A stretch of 64,000 nucleotides of DNA from NCBI GenBank assembly GCA_023079485.1, contig CM041084.1, positions 66,435,709 to 66,499,708 of the forward strand, in the 5' to 3' direction. How positions within the stretch are numbered: the first letter of the stretch is position 1; every line of letters begins with the position of its first letter. Positions 34,388-46,754 of the stretch are shown here, in pieces. The notes below the pieces were generated by a model. The model was given only the letters and a program-made list of their open reading frames with translations, was not told the origin of the DNA and ran no database searches. Made by a program: the position numbers and the translations under genes. The DNA is from Archilochus colubris. Its lineage: Eukaryota; Chordata; Aves; Apodiformes; Trochilidae.

Positions 34388-35292
34388 GATGTGGATAGGT
34401 CATGCCAGTACAAGTCCTTATATCTCTTTCCTGACTTCAGTAAACTTACCCTGAATAGGTTATAAAGCATATATTGATAAGTGGGCTCTGAGAGGTAGCA
34501 GGTATGAATGATCTCTTCTGAAGTGAGCTGTTGTAGGTAGGGTGCTTCAGGATAGTCTCAAAGGGGTCCAAACTATCCTTTCTTCTACACGAAGATAATG
34601 CTGGTGTTAAATATTTATATGGTTGGAAACACTCTCTTTGTGGTTGGCACTGTGGTTATCCTATAGAAAGATAACCCATGCAGTTCCTGTGAAACCACTG
34701 CCTATCTAAGTGACACAGTGTCTGCTGGGGTGAATAATAAGGTTGGTCTGAATCTGAAATGTCTTGACAGCCTTTACTTTATCAGTCATGGCATGGGGAC
34801 ACAGCTGGGAAGGAGGAAGATCATTTGGGCATGCAATGGGAGTGCAGCATCCCAAGCAAACAAACCCCTCTGTCACCCTGAGAAGTCAGGTTTTTGGAGA
34901 GAGAGCTTTCCACTTGCATGAAGCCACCTTTTGCTGTATTTCATAACCTTCCCCCTTTTTTGTGGTTCAGCAAGCATACACATGCAAAGACAATGTAATT
35001 CCCTGCTGTGGCTTTATGGGAGCAGAAAAATCTTTCATGATTCATGAGCTGCCTTGTACACAACTCGCCAGAAACCATAGCTGGGTGTGGGATTACTCTT
35101 TTGTGCCAGTCTGATGGTCAGTAATTGCTGTGTGGCACTTGGCAGTGATTTGGGCAGGACTTTTGTCTCTGAGCATCCTGGATACGTGCAAAGGGCTGGA
35201 AGCAACCCTTGCCCCATGGAGCTGGAGGCAGCATGTTTAAAAAGAAGGGATCTACATTATACTTGTCCAGAAAAAGCTTTTTTGCTCACAGC

Positions 35293-35324
35293 TTTTTTTT
35301 TTCCCCCTTTTTTTTTTTTTTTTT
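35293..35324. repeat. T10-C5-T17 pyrimidine tract
   Basis: Ten T, five C and seventeen T in a row make a 32-base pure pyrimidine stretch. Confidence 0.95.
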
Positions 35325-38300
35325 AATTGAAACCATTTCATATTGGTTTAGGTTACAGCTGGACTGCTCTTCCCTTGTAAAGTTGCTGTGTGTGTCTCTG
35401 CTGGTGAAAGAGGCCATGGATGACTCGAGGCTGGTGCTGAACTGGACCTCTGGAACCAAACCCTATGAAACTTGGAAAAAAGTCCAAGTCCCATATTAAG
35501 CTCTAGGGCTCTGGGTCCTGGCTGCTGGGTAGGTCTAACACTGGGCTACAGGGCAGATGCACAAAACCCAGTTGTGCCAAAAATTTGTTTCTGAACTGTA
35601 TGACACTAATGCCTAACGCAGAGGTCTCAAACTGGTTTTGTAATGTGCTGCAGCCTGCTTATGAAGGGGAACTCAGAACTAGTTATTGGTTTTGAGATGC
35701 TCTCTAGAGTTTGTAATACTGGAGCTTGTTTGGGTATAACCTTGTATTTTTAGAGACACATTTCCCAAACCTCACATCTGTTTTGTAAAAGCTGTAGATG
35801 CACTGGAATGCCAAGTTTTTTACTCTGTGTCCATAGCTCAAAAGCACATTTCTGTCTTGTTAATTAGATGTTATACATAGCCCCATAATGTCCAGTGTTC
35901 TATTTTGCTAAATGGCTTTGGGGTCTTGTTATTTCAGTGCTGCAACTGGTTCCTTTTTCTGCATGTTACAGTGAGGAACCTGTCTTGTAATATTTACCAA
36001 CACAGCATCTATTTTCTTGCTGGAATAACTTCAAGTGAAGGAAAAATGTTCAGGTTTTGGAGGATGGAGAATTTTCTGCCACTCTAGAGGCAGAGTTCCT
36101 GCCTCTCATAAGTAATTTTTAGTAACCTCTTTGAAATCTCCTTTTTTTTGACCTGCCAGTGCATAAGAGTTAAAATGGAAAAAAAAAGTGATGAGAACAA
36201 ACCTTCTTGGTAGTTTCCATCAAAGTTGCAGCCTGGCCATCTTGTCACTCTGCTTTGCTTTATGGGATCTGAGCCTTTACTGACATGCTGAACAAAGATG
36301 ATCAGGTCAAATGAAGATCAGGCTTTTGCTCTGCAGAGAGTCACTTGTTTTGCAGGGACACTGCATACTTAGCCCCCAGCTGAAGACTATTCTGAAGCAC
36401 ACTGGTCTGGAAAAAGAACAATGATTTATCTCTTTTTCTTTTTTATGTGTTTTTTACCTCCCAAATTTCTCATCACCCAAAAAAAAGTGCAACCAGCTGG
36501 ACAGTGGACAGTAGACAGTAGAACTGAAAACACTCTCTGTAATTGATGGTTTGGTTTAAGACCACAGGAAACTACATGCCACTATCCATTAATGAGCCCT
36601 TTGCTAGGTGTTTGCCATCTTAAGAAATATAGATGATGAAGCAGAAAACCCACCATCCACAGTCCGCTATTCTATCCCTCTGTCAAATTAATACTGAACT
36701 AACTCTCCACACAGAACACCGTTTTCATTATCTGTGCTCACTAATTTTTCCCAGCCTCATTAAAACCTGCCAGAATAAGAAAAAAATGAGCTAAATTCAC
36801 AGTGAGCTCATTCTGTCTTGGTAGCAGGGAGGCTGCTGCTTCTCCTGGTGGTGGCCAAGTCAAGGCTGGACGCTGCTCAGTGCAAGAGGGAGAATAATTT
36901 CCCTGGGACATCGGGAAGTGTCTGAGGTGCAGAACTGGGCTGTTTGTCCTGGCCTGCATGGGAAAAAATGAAGACAGAGGGACAGGGATATTGACCCATG
37001 TTCACAACCTGAGTGTGCGATCAGCATGGCAGCAATCTCATCCCCACCCAATGGGCAGGTCTGGCTGCAACAGCGATGTAAATAATTTAACAAAGTAATT
37101 TATAAGCTTCTTTGTCACTGTGGTGTCTTAGATTGTATTTAGTCACATTCACCAAGATAATTGCCCTGAACTCATTTGCTGATGGCATGTTAATGTGTAA
37201 GAGCAGAGCTCTTTCAGGTCACTGACTGAAGGGGAAAACCTCTTTTCTTCTCTTGAAAAAACATGTGAATGGCTCTTTTCCTCTGTTGTTTTTATTTTTT
37301 ATTTTCTGGATAGGTTTTAAAAGGCACAATGGAATATTTCTACTTGTTGACTTGGCATCTGTTTGGATTCAAGGCTCTTTGGCTGTAAAAGCTCATTGTT
37401 TTGCTCATTCTCACATTAATCAAACCAGTATGTCAGGCTTGAAATGTATATTTCACACAGAGGAGGATTTAGAAATTGCTTTGTGAGGGGGCAAAAATGG
37501 AGCTGTTGCTCACAAGAAAATAATTTATTTTAAAAACTGTAAAAATTCCCTTTTTTGTTTATTTGTTGCTCTGAATATCCACAGTCATTTTCTGATATGT
37601 AAATTGCATTTTGTTTTTATGTGGGATAAATCCTTCCTGTGTGTTTCCCACTCTGTGAAATGAGGTTGGGGGAAAATACGCTTTTTTCCATGAAAATACT
37701 GATGACTGAATTAAAACATGACTCAAGTGGGTACTGTTCTAGGCAATATCAAAGTTGCCACAACTGTGTGTGGGATTTAATGTTCCTGGATGGTACTAGC
37801 AATTAGTCTGCAGATCCATGAGTTAAGTTAAAATCTCTCTGAATCTTAGGTGAGGCCCAAATGACTTATTTCAACTCAGTGATATAGTCATTTGGAGACA
37901 TAAAAGAGAACGGACTGAAAAACAGGGCCAGCCAAGAGCATGGGTGATGCAAGTTGTTGCCTTGTGCAGCAGCAGCCTGCCAAGGGCACAGCATAATGGT
38001 TGTGTCTTCATCTCCTGCTTTGCCTTTGTCAGTGCCCAGGGAAATCAGATTTGCTGCTGCTGCCAGGGCAGGGATCAGGGTGTGTGAGGTTGGGGCCAGC
38101 TGCTTTTGGCAGTCACTGCTTCTGCCTGGCAATTTACCTTCTGACAGCAAGAGCTGCCCGAGATGAGATGTATGGGGTCATGATTTTATAGGATGCTTTC
38201 TCCTGGTAAACTTGGACACAATCCTTCCCGACCCTGGTGGCTTGTTCAAGTCCTTCAAGATTATAGCCTGTGTGAGCATGGGCTGAGTCTCTGCTGTGTC

Positions 38301-39267
38301 CCTGCTACCAGCCTGTGATGCAGCCTGGCTGGGTGGTCACAGCCATCCTCATCCTCCCCTGTCCTCTGAGCTGGGTTTTGTGTGAAGGCTTGGTATTCCC
38401 ATGGGTGGAATGTGGGGATGCAGTTTGGAGCTCTGACAGCTCTGCAGTGCCTGCAAAGTGGTTATATTTTCCAGCACATGGAGGTATGGATGCTGTTGGA
38501 AACTTTGATGGTGAATTTCAATGTAAAAGTAAAGCAAAATTTATTATAGTACATAGAATATATGTTATGTGAAGGGAACAGGCCCCCAAAGACATGAGTC
38601 TGAGATTCTGAAATCAGTGTTGCTTCTCATTGACAGGTTCCTTCTTCCTCTGACCCTCTTTGTCCATGCTGGTAAGTCTTGTAATTGACCAAGTCATCTA
38701 TTTATCTCCCCTTTAAAAAATTCTTGTGTCTTCCATGATCTTCCACAACACTGGGACTTTGCAGGAAACCAGAGTTAAAAGAAACCTCTTGATTTCTGAA
38801 AATGGAACCCTGTGAAGGATCAGCTCAGAGTCTTTCTAAAAGATGTGTCTAACTTTCACCATCTCACTACACAATTCTGTCTTCAGGAAGGACTCTTAGT
38901 GAAACAGAAGTACAGTCCCAGCAGTGTACTCAGAGGCTGAAGCAGAGAGCTAAACAGAACATCTTATGTTCCAGCTGGAAAGATTTCTTTTTCTGGTAAT
39001 CCTCACTCAGTGCCTACACATACTCTCTTCAGGCAGTTGTATTAGAAACAGTTGTGGATACTGCAGAATTGATTGGCTTCAGCAACAGGATGGAAGCTAT
39101 TTCTTTGAGAATCTGAAAGCCAGAAATGGTTTTGCAGTTGGCTGCAGGATGGATATCATTACTTCTGAGACCAACAGCTCAGGGTTGTGTGACTGGCTTG
39201 GAACAAACATCCCAGGCAAGGCTTGCTCAGGTGGTGGTCTTTCTGAGCATTTCTTTCCTTTTTTTTT

Positions 39268-39300
39268 CCCCCCATAAATATACAAATATTTGTATGGGGG
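39268..39300. repeat. Palindrome flanked by C and G runs
   Basis: A perfect 16-bp palindrome, 'atacaaatatttgtat' (39280-39295), lies between six C (39268-39273) and five G (39296-39300). The arms 'cccccata' and 'tatggggg' are also complementary, so two alternative hairpins are possible. A T run lies just upstream. Confidence 0.85.
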
Positions 39301-39851
39301 ACTACGTTGGCCATTTTTTTACCCAGATTCAACTAATTAATGTCACAGCTGTCATCTGACACTGTCGTAATGGTTTCACTGGTGGAAAGTGATAGCAGAG
39401 TACCAGAGAGTGGCAAATGCAGGAAGATGATTTCTTCTAGTAGCTATAAAAGGTAAAAGTTTCTCCTTTGCTGTTCTAAGAGGCAGTTAAAGAGAACCCT
39501 GTCTTTAACCATCGTATGAATCTTTTTTTAGAGATATTTCTGTACTGCTGCAAGTTACCAGGTTTTGTGGCTGACCAAATGAGCTCTCCTCAGGCAGCTG
39601 AGGTGTGGGCACTGAAGATGTATCTTCTCAGAACCTATCTCAGCTGCTAAGGAAAACACCTCAGCAGAGACTGCTCCCTGATTGTCTTTGGTGTAATAGC
39701 CCTCATGGGGCACTTCAGAGAGGAGGAAATAACCCAGATCACTAGAACTCTGTTGCTGGTTGTGGTGATATTACAGATGTAACTGTTTCAGGTTGCTTGT
39801 ATTCAAGCACCTCAAATCAGAGGATTTTTCATTTTTGCCCACACAATCTGA

Positions 39852-40641
39852 TATACCAGAAGGCTGTGCTGCCATTCAGTGGGACCTGGACAGGCTAGAG
39901 AGTTGGGCAGGGAAGAAACTAAAGAAGTTCAACAAAGGCAAGTGTAGGGTCCTGCACCCAGGGAGGAATAACCCCACACACCAATATAGGTTAGGGACTG
40001 ACCTACTGGGAAGCCACTCCGTGGAGCAGGATCTAAGAGTTCTACTTAACCTTGTGGCCAAGAAGGCTGATGGCATCCTGGGGTGCATTAAGAAGAGCAT
40101 GGCCATCAGGTCCACCAGGTTACCTACCTCTTCTGCTCTGCCCTAAATGTGTCCAGTTCTGGCCTTCCCAGTACTAGAAAGATAAGGAGCTACTGGAAAG
40201 AGTCCAGCAGAGTGCTACAAAGATAGGTAAGGGGACATTTCTCTTGTGAAGAAAGGCTGAGACACCTAGGACTCTAGCCTGGAGAAGAGAAGGCTGAGAG
40301 ACGACTTATTAATTTAGCTTATAAATACTTAAAGGCAGGTATCAAGAGGATGAGGTCAAACTCTTTTCAGTGGTACCCAGCAAGAGGACAAGGGGCAAAG
40401 GACATGAACTGGAACACAGGAAGTTCCACTGAACATGAGGAAATACTTCTTTACTTTGAGGGTGACAGAGCACTGGCACAGGCTGTCCAAAGAGGTTGTG
40501 GAGTGTCCTTCTCTGCAGATATTCAAAACCCACCTGGATGAGATCCTGTGCAACCTGCTCTAAGTGAACCTGCTTTAGCAGGGAGGTTGGATTAGATGAC
40601 TTCCAGATGCCCAGCCCCTGCCATTCTGTGATTCTGTGAAA
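39852..40641 (+). mobile_element. CR1 LINE, 5'-truncated, with indels
   Basis: This is the longest plus-strand CR1 in the window. It starts near 'aaggctgtgctgccattcag' and follows ORF2 through '[11 protein letters not shown]', 'FNKGKCRVLHPGRNNPTHQY' and 'LGCIKKSMAIRS'. It then covers the 'SYEERLR' to 'FFTLRVTEHWHRL' region and ends with 'ggttggattagatgacttcc' and 'ccattctgtgattctgtga'. Segments are missing around 40049 (the 'MSQQCA' block) and 40115, and the frame is shifted several times. It shares subfamily-type variants with the copy at 15360-15748. Old and inactive. Confidence 0.96.
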
Positions 40642-43600
40642 TTCAGCTCCTTACTTTAGTGTATAACTGAGCAAATCTCACAGGAATAAAAAAAAGGAGA
40701 AGCTTTGGAAGAAAAAAATATCTCTGTAGAATAACTAAAACTCAGCAGAAATATTTCCAGGCTCTTCATCTACATGATTAGCTCCTAGTCAAGCACAAAA
40801 GCAGTATTTTCCACTGAGACTGTTTGAGACATCTATGCATTTATTGGCATTTCAATAGTGAATGAGGCAGTATACATTTTTAGTTATGTACTTTTTTTGT
40901 TTTCTTTTCATAAAGAGGGTCATATTTGATCTCTTTGAGACCTGGAATTACGGTATGCAAAATGAGTTTATGCTTATTCTTAAATGTGCTGCCGTTTTAT
41001 TCTAGGGAGTATCTCGTTCAAGGTGGCTCCTTAAGCAAGGGATTGCATCCTCTGAAAAAGTCAATGTACCTCTGATGGATGTGCACAGTGCCTCCACATC
41101 CTTGCAGTGATATAGATTGAAACTTGACTGATCCCAGTAGTGAACTAGATGATGGCAACATCAAAGAGGCTTCAGTACCTGATGGTGAACTTTAGGTCAA
41201 AATGCTGTTTAAAATGAAAATCAAGTGATCTTCAAAATATATATTCCTAGCAAGTAAGTTTCAATTTTTTGCCTTATTGCACAGAAAGATACCCTCTGAA
41301 ATTCTAAGACATTGTCATCTAACCTTTGGTGCTACCACTGCATTGCCTTATGGCAGCAGGAGCAAATCACTGGATGGTGAATATTTAATGAAAAGGTTGA
41401 CGTACATTCACAGTGAATCATTTGCTACATAACTAAATAAAACAGTATTTCTTATTCACTGCCTAGATCTATTTAAGTATAGCATGTATGAATTATGTCC
41501 ACAGGGGAGAGAAGCTAAGGTTTAAGTAACCTGGGCTACAAGTTTGGTAGCATTTAAGTATATATTTTATCTTGTGACAGCAGGTGGTGTCTGGATCAAT
41601 TTTCAGCATAGGTATGTGTGTGTTTGTATGTCTGCACCAAAAATGTTTAGATGTGCCTAATTTAAATTCAGCTGTTCAAACCTCCATTTTGTCCCCCATC
41701 CTTTTTCCTGTGCTATCTGTCTGTTTGCACTAAGACAGTCTTGAAGTAGGTGGTCACACTGTATTTTCTCACTTTGGACTTCTCACCTCAGTCAAGATGG
41801 ATGGTGCTTTTTTCCTTTCTTCTATTCTCCTTCACATTACTTCATCCACATCATATGTGTATGAATACGGGCTTTCATCAGGAAATGCAAATACTCTGAT
41901 CATAATTTCAAAGCTGTTCATGTATACAGGTGGATGTTTGCCTGCAGCTATCATTCCATGAGATGAAGTTGTCCTAGGCCCGTTTTTTGGTCAGCATCTG
42001 AGATGCAGGTGTTAAAGCCTGTTACTGTCTGATGTGCCCACTCATTTTGGATTCTGTATATGGAACCAGAGAACTTAGCATGTTGTTTTCTTCTTGTATT
42101 TGCATTAAAAGCACAGCTCCCATTGACTTTTAGGGAGAAGGTGGGAACTTTAATAAATTATGCGTATACCAAAGGTCCCAACCTGGAAAATGAAACATGA
42201 GTACACTAAAATTGTTGACTTATGAAGGACCTTGGGGAATTCAGTGATGTAGGAAAGCTGTGCCCAGAGAAGGATGAAAATCCTGTTTTCCAGGATGGGG
42301 CAAAATTTTCAGTAGTACATGCACACTTTCAAGGCAATTTGGGAAACAGCTCAATCTCTCTCAGCCAAATTTGCTGAATTATAGCTTGTCCTCATGTCAG
42401 CTATTTGGACTGTGCCTCTCTCTCTTATGCTGTTTGGGCCCTTCCTACTCTCAGCCCCCCTCTCTACTCAGTAAACAGGGGGAGGACCTCCCATCCCGAG
42501 CAAGAGAAGATCCTCTGCAAAACCCAAAGTTTTAGCATATCTTCCCTGTGGACTCCTTTCACACTTTGCCAGTCAGCCCAGAGATTCCCATCTGCAGGAC
42601 TAGGCACATAGGCAGTGTTTGCTGCTTCCTCTCCCACACTTTCCTATTGACTTTGCAGGAAGGGATTTAGGGCAAGAAGAGGGGCTCTTGTTCTACACTA
42701 TCAAGTCTCCAGTCTGTGTGAGTCCTGTGACTTTGCAGGAAGGCAATCCCTGATACTTTTTATTTGGAAAGCCACCTCATCCCCAGGTTTTTAACCAAAG
42801 GGAAGCACCACATATCTCCCAGCTTCTGTGACTGTTGAGTCCTGTCAGATCAAAGTTCACTTTTTTATGGCCCATTCATGTCCAACACTTGACTCATCCT
42901 ATACACTGAATAAGGCTGGAAACTGTGGGGAAGTACTATATAACTAAACATTGGATCCTGGAATAGTACAGTCCATGGGGATCAATTAGGGTTTGCACAG
43001 TCCTCTCCTGACTTTTGGTAGCTTGAATTTGCAACACTTTTTTTCTTTAAACTGAGGAGTACAGACTACATGCCCGGTCATTCTGAAAAGGAGGGAACAG
43101 TCTGCCTCAAAATGGGTCTTTGATTCCAGTTTGTTTTTTGCTCATTGCAGTTATATGATTTCTTAGAAATGACTTTATTCCTGAACTTGAGCACCTTCCT
43201 TGACAAGTAGCTTCACAAAGCAATGTGCTACAAAAACCAGCAGCAGTATGGAGATCAGTATCTGGCAAGATTGGCTGTTTAAGTGCGGTAGAAAAATAAA
43301 AAGAAAATAAGCATATGTGAGACCAGAAGGCCAATTATCCTACTTGCAGTTCTCATATGGGTTCACTCAAGCTTACTGTGACATACCCTGGGGACTCAGC
43401 CTAATGCCAGAAACATTAAACTTTGACATTAAGGGAATAAACTGTGTAAGTGGGTTGGAAGGGTACCCAAAAGGTTTTATTATTTTGCTTGTAATATTAA
43501 TGGTGAAGCATCTTCAGTTTTCCAGCAATACATCTTAATTAATTTCCTTCTGAGAATCCTCTGTTATCAGAGGAGTTGGTTTAAAAAAAAACTGTGTAAA

Positions 43601-43803
43601 AAATAAGTAAACAGTAAATGTCTCAGAGATGTTTCTGTTGTATTTTTCTGAATGTTGTAGGTATCTAAAAATCTCACTGTTCTGAGATGCAACATGAAAA
43701 CAGCTGAAAATCAGTTTGGGGTTTTGGCAAGCAATACATATTCATGAGGCCAAGAAGAGTGAGACTAACTTGACATTATACCAGCCAGGGCTCTAAGTGA
43801 AGA
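40642..43803. other. Unannotated noncoding stretch
   Basis: No gene recognised. A 31-nt splice-flanked segment (41581-41611, acceptor 'ttttatcttgtgacag', donor gtatgt) is present but too short to interpret. The remainder is AT-rich, without recognised repeats. Confidence 0.55.
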
Positions 43804-43885
43804 ATGGAGACACCCAGATTAAGTAAACTGAGTGAAGATGAACCAAGTGAGATTCAAAAGCCAGAACTTCAGAGTAGTCTAACAG
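43804..43885 (+). other. Candidate first coding exon (unconfirmed)
   Basis: An ATG in good initiation context ('gaagaATGg', with A at -3 and G at +4) opens 27 codons: METPRLSKLSEDEPSEIQKP then ELQSSLT. One spare base remains before a consensus donor (ACAG|gtgaga). An in-frame TGA lies two codons upstream, so if real this is a start codon with 5' UTR ahead of it. The composition is acidic and serine-rich with no cysteine or tryptophan, unlike most chance frames nearby. It joins in phase with the segment at 45592. The product is not recognised. Confidence 0.25.
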
Positions 43886-44067
43886 GTGAGAAATACTCTT
43901 AAGAAGATGAATTCCCACTCCAGTTTCATTAGAAAGGAGAACCCTGGAGCATCAGCATCCCAGATGAATGCCTTCATCCTTGGAACTAGCAGAAAAAAGT
44001 CAGAGACTTCCCATCCCCTGCTGACTTGGTGTGGAGCACAGGTATGATAAATTCCTCTTCATCATTT

Positions 44068-44310
44068 TCAGATTCCTCCTACTCCTGCTTGGTTTAAAAC
44101 ATTAGATTGATCCCGTTTTCCTCTCTCCTGAATTTCAAAGTCTTTTTGAGGGGGATCCATCCCTATGTAATTGACTATGACTTCCTCAAGCCTTTGCAGT
44201 GCTGTTCTTTGCCAGGGCTTGCTGAACCCCGAGGAGGGGTCAGTGCTGGAGTCAGCCAGAGCTGCCTTAGACATTGCAGCCTTTGAGCTCTTACTGCTTC
44301 AGCTCTCATC
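44068..44310 (-). other. Candidate coding exon on minus strand (unconfirmed)
   Basis: On the minus strand a strong acceptor ('ttttgtttttctgtcag') precedes 36 bases with an in-frame stop. An ATG at 44274 (context 'gcaATGt', with G at -3) then opens 68 codons: MSKAALADSSTDPSSGFSKP, WQRTALQRLEEVIVNYIGMD, PPQKDFEIQERGKRDQSNVL and NQAGVGGI. The peptide has no cysteine and a balanced composition. The only donor-like site is a weak GGA|gtagga near the end. No family is recognised. It opposes the plus-strand exon chain running from 43804 and falls inside that chain's first presumed intron. Confidence 0.22.
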
Positions 44311-45591
44311 CTGACAGAAAAACAAAATGGAAATTAATCAGAAACATGAAGCAAAGTGGAGTTGCTCCTAGTACTGGTGGAAGAAGCAACCCAGAGGCCT
44401 TTGGCAGGGGATTATAGATGTCAGCTTTTGTGTTTCCTTGGTGAATGAGTCACTGTGGCTGTGTGTCTTCCCTTTTTAAGCATTCGCAACAACATTTTTT
44501 CCCTGTTCATATGACTGCTTCCAAATGCTAACTTCAGATACATCCATGAGGGCTTTTGCAGCTCTCTATGAACTCCCTCTGCTTTGCTGGATAGAAACCA
44601 GCTTTGACCCAGCAGCTGCTTAGCCATATTAGCATGGTCCAAAAGCTGGCCTGATCTCTCTGGCAGGATTTAAAATTTTGCTAGCTGGCTGTGTGTTATA
44701 AGAGTGGGTTCTTGTGCAGATGGATCAAAATAGAGGCAGACTGAGCTTGCAGTTACTTGCAAAGCAAGGCTGACTTTATCCTATGAATTTGCAGTAGAGA
44801 AAACAACAAACCTAAATAAAATGTCAGCGTCTGACTCCATTTTTCATTGCTTCTCCTGTTCTGGGAGAGCTGCTAACTTGTCAAAATACAGTATGTATGG
44901 GATAAAATACCAAAAAGAAAGTAAAGAAACATATGGGATTTTCTCATTGTATTGAATTTTATGCTGGAAGATGAGACTGTTCCCTGCAACACCATGTACT
45001 AGAGATCATGCCGTGGTATATAACTTCAACTTGAACTTTCTTACTGCCAGTTTTGTTGTGTCAATGTTTGAGTACTCTGCTGAGTTGGCACCACCGGATG
45101 CAGGTTTTTCCTTATCGAGTGCTGGCAGGAAACATTGCACCAGAGGAGTGGACACAGCCCAGGGTGGCTCCTGGGTGCTTGCAAGGGGAGATAATTTCCT
45201 GAGTGGCATGAGACAGTGTGGTTTGTTCATCATATAAAAAGCCCATCACTTGTGGTATTTTCCTCTGATTGCTAAGTCCACTGCAGAAGAGTAAAAACAT
45301 ATGACACATAAAAATAGGATGTATCCTGAACCATTGCAAATGCCATCTGTTCTCAAAGAAACAACTGGTAGAAAAAAAATAACCATGGGTTGAAACCTTG
45401 CATGAAGTTGCCATTTAAAATAAGTGGGGTTGGCTTTGTTATTTTTATTTTTTGGAGGTGTGGAGAAAGGGCTGTTTGATGGCAACTGAAAGAAAACAAA
45501 TGTGGAACTAGAGCGTATGAGCTACAGACATGTAGAGAAGTCATGTCATGAATATCTGTTAAATAGCAAAGTCTGGTTTCTAAAACCACAG

Positions 45592-45705
45592 TGATGCTGG
45601 AAAGGACCCATGTGTCAGCTGATGCAGATGACCACACTAAGGTGTCTATCTACCACCAGAGGGTGGTTCCGAGTGAAAATGTCTGCCTTACTAGTCATAA
45701 ACAGA
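45592..45705 (+). other. Candidate coding exon (unconfirmed)
   Basis: A 114-nt segment lies between 'ggtttctaaaaccacag' and a donor-like AGA|gtaaga. Entered with two leading bases (the phase left by 43804-43885) it reads MLERTHVSADADDHTKVSIY then HQRVVPSENVCLTSHKQ, leaving one spare base. A second frame is also open (CWKGPMCQLMQMTTLRCLST onward), which weakens the case. It encloses a CTCF-like motif at 45653-45666, an alternative explanation for any conservation here. Confidence 0.22.
45653..45666 (+). promoter_or_regulatory. CTCF-like motif
   Basis: 'ccaccagagggtgg' matches the CTCF core consensus (CCASYAGRGGGCRS type) at all but one position (T in place of C). A single motif match is weak evidence for a bound site. 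Confidence 0.3.
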
Positions 45706-46367
45706 GTAAGAATTAATCTTATAATTAGGCCCAATTCTCTGGTGAATGGCATGGCTTCCTCACCCATTCAAATTTCATCTGATCTGGCAGAGAAGGGTGG
45801 TGGATCAGCAGCTTGGGGAATACTGACTGCTTCCCTGTATGCTACTCCGAAATCACACCCAGGGCCTGTGAGGACGTGAGCAAAGGTTCTTTGGGCATTG
45901 GCTCTTCTCAGCAGTCAGCACTGCTTCTTTTGGCACCACTAAGGTGTGAGTATATGATTGAAAAGAACTGAATTTTCAGACAGTGGAAAGCTGCTGTTCC
46001 CCATGGAGCTGCAGTAACTGGCCAAGCCACCTGCCCCAAGTCTGATGAAAAATCCCCAAAACCCATGGGCAGACTTGGTCGCTTGTGCTGCTTTGGATAT
46101 TCTGCTGAGGAGTAAATTGGGATACCTTTAGTGTATCCCCACTATTTGCTGTGTAAATGGAGTAGTCTGAAGGTTAACAGTCAATTATCAAGCTGAGGGG
46201 CAACTCGTTTGCCTCCTTTTACCTGAGCTGATGGCTTCAGAACATCTGTGGGCTCCATGCAGGTGTGGTAGCATGTGAAATTGTCAGGTCACAGTAGTGA
46301 CACAAAGACTGTTTTTTGGGAGTCTTATACCAGCTAGAGATGTGAAAATGGGATGCCTGCATTTCAG

Positions 46368-46446
46368 TGAGTTTGCTCCTGTTCCACACTAATGAGAAGG
46401 TCAGCAGCCTTGTATCTAAGATGTATGGCAAGAAACTGAGCATGAG
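46368..46446 (+). other. Candidate coding exon (unconfirmed)
   Basis: A 79-nt segment follows 'gcctgcatttcag' and precedes a GAG|gtaaag donor. With two leading bases it is open as SLLLFHTNEKVSSLVSKMYG then KKLSM, and leaves two spare bases. The phase fits the preceding candidate at 45592-45705. Acceptor and donor are both only moderate, and the product is unrecognised. Confidence 0.2.
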
Positions 46447-46645
46447 GTAAAGTGAATAAACCTTGCATGGTGTTTGCTCAAAAAGGATAATCATGTTTCA
46501 AGGGAGTGTCCTAATCCTGTCAGCCTTGCTGGTTTTGATAGTCCCAAGTAGGAGAGTGTGGTGAGATAAGAAAAAGGCATTTTAATGAATAGGTTTGATA
46601 GTGATGTTTCTGACTCTCTTCTTTTTTTTACATCTTGCAATCCAG

Positions 46646-46754
46646 GAATAGCTGCAGTGATGTAATGTTGCTATGTAGAATATTTTTCAAAGCATGTTTT
46701 GAGTTTGGTGTCTGTGGGCTTGACAATTTTGCTTTGAAAATGAGTGCACCTAAG
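46646..46754 (+). other. Candidate coding exon (unconfirmed)
   Basis: A 109-nt segment follows a strong pyrimidine-rich acceptor ('tttacatcttgcaatccag') and ends at AAG|gtaaaa. With one leading base, as required by the previous candidate, it is open as NSCSDVMLLCRIFFKACFEF then GVCGLDNFALKMSAPK, ending on a complete codon. The cysteine- and phenylalanine-rich composition is less convincing as protein than the two upstream candidates. Confidence 0.2.

Larger units (their letters stand above)
34388..39851. other. Unannotated noncoding stretch
   Basis: No gene confirmed. It contains a T10-C5-T17 tract (35293-35324), element-like sequence with mixed AT-rich motifs at about 36560-37200, a possible 35-nt splice-flanked segment at 38637-38671 (acceptor 'gcttctcattgacag', donor gtaagt), and a palindrome at 39280-39295. 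Confidence 0.55.

Noticed and set aside
43441..43470. 'gggttggaagggtaccc', resembling a CR1 3' end
   Set aside because: The match stops after about 13 bases and neither the terminal repeats nor the neighbouring CR1 sequence is present.
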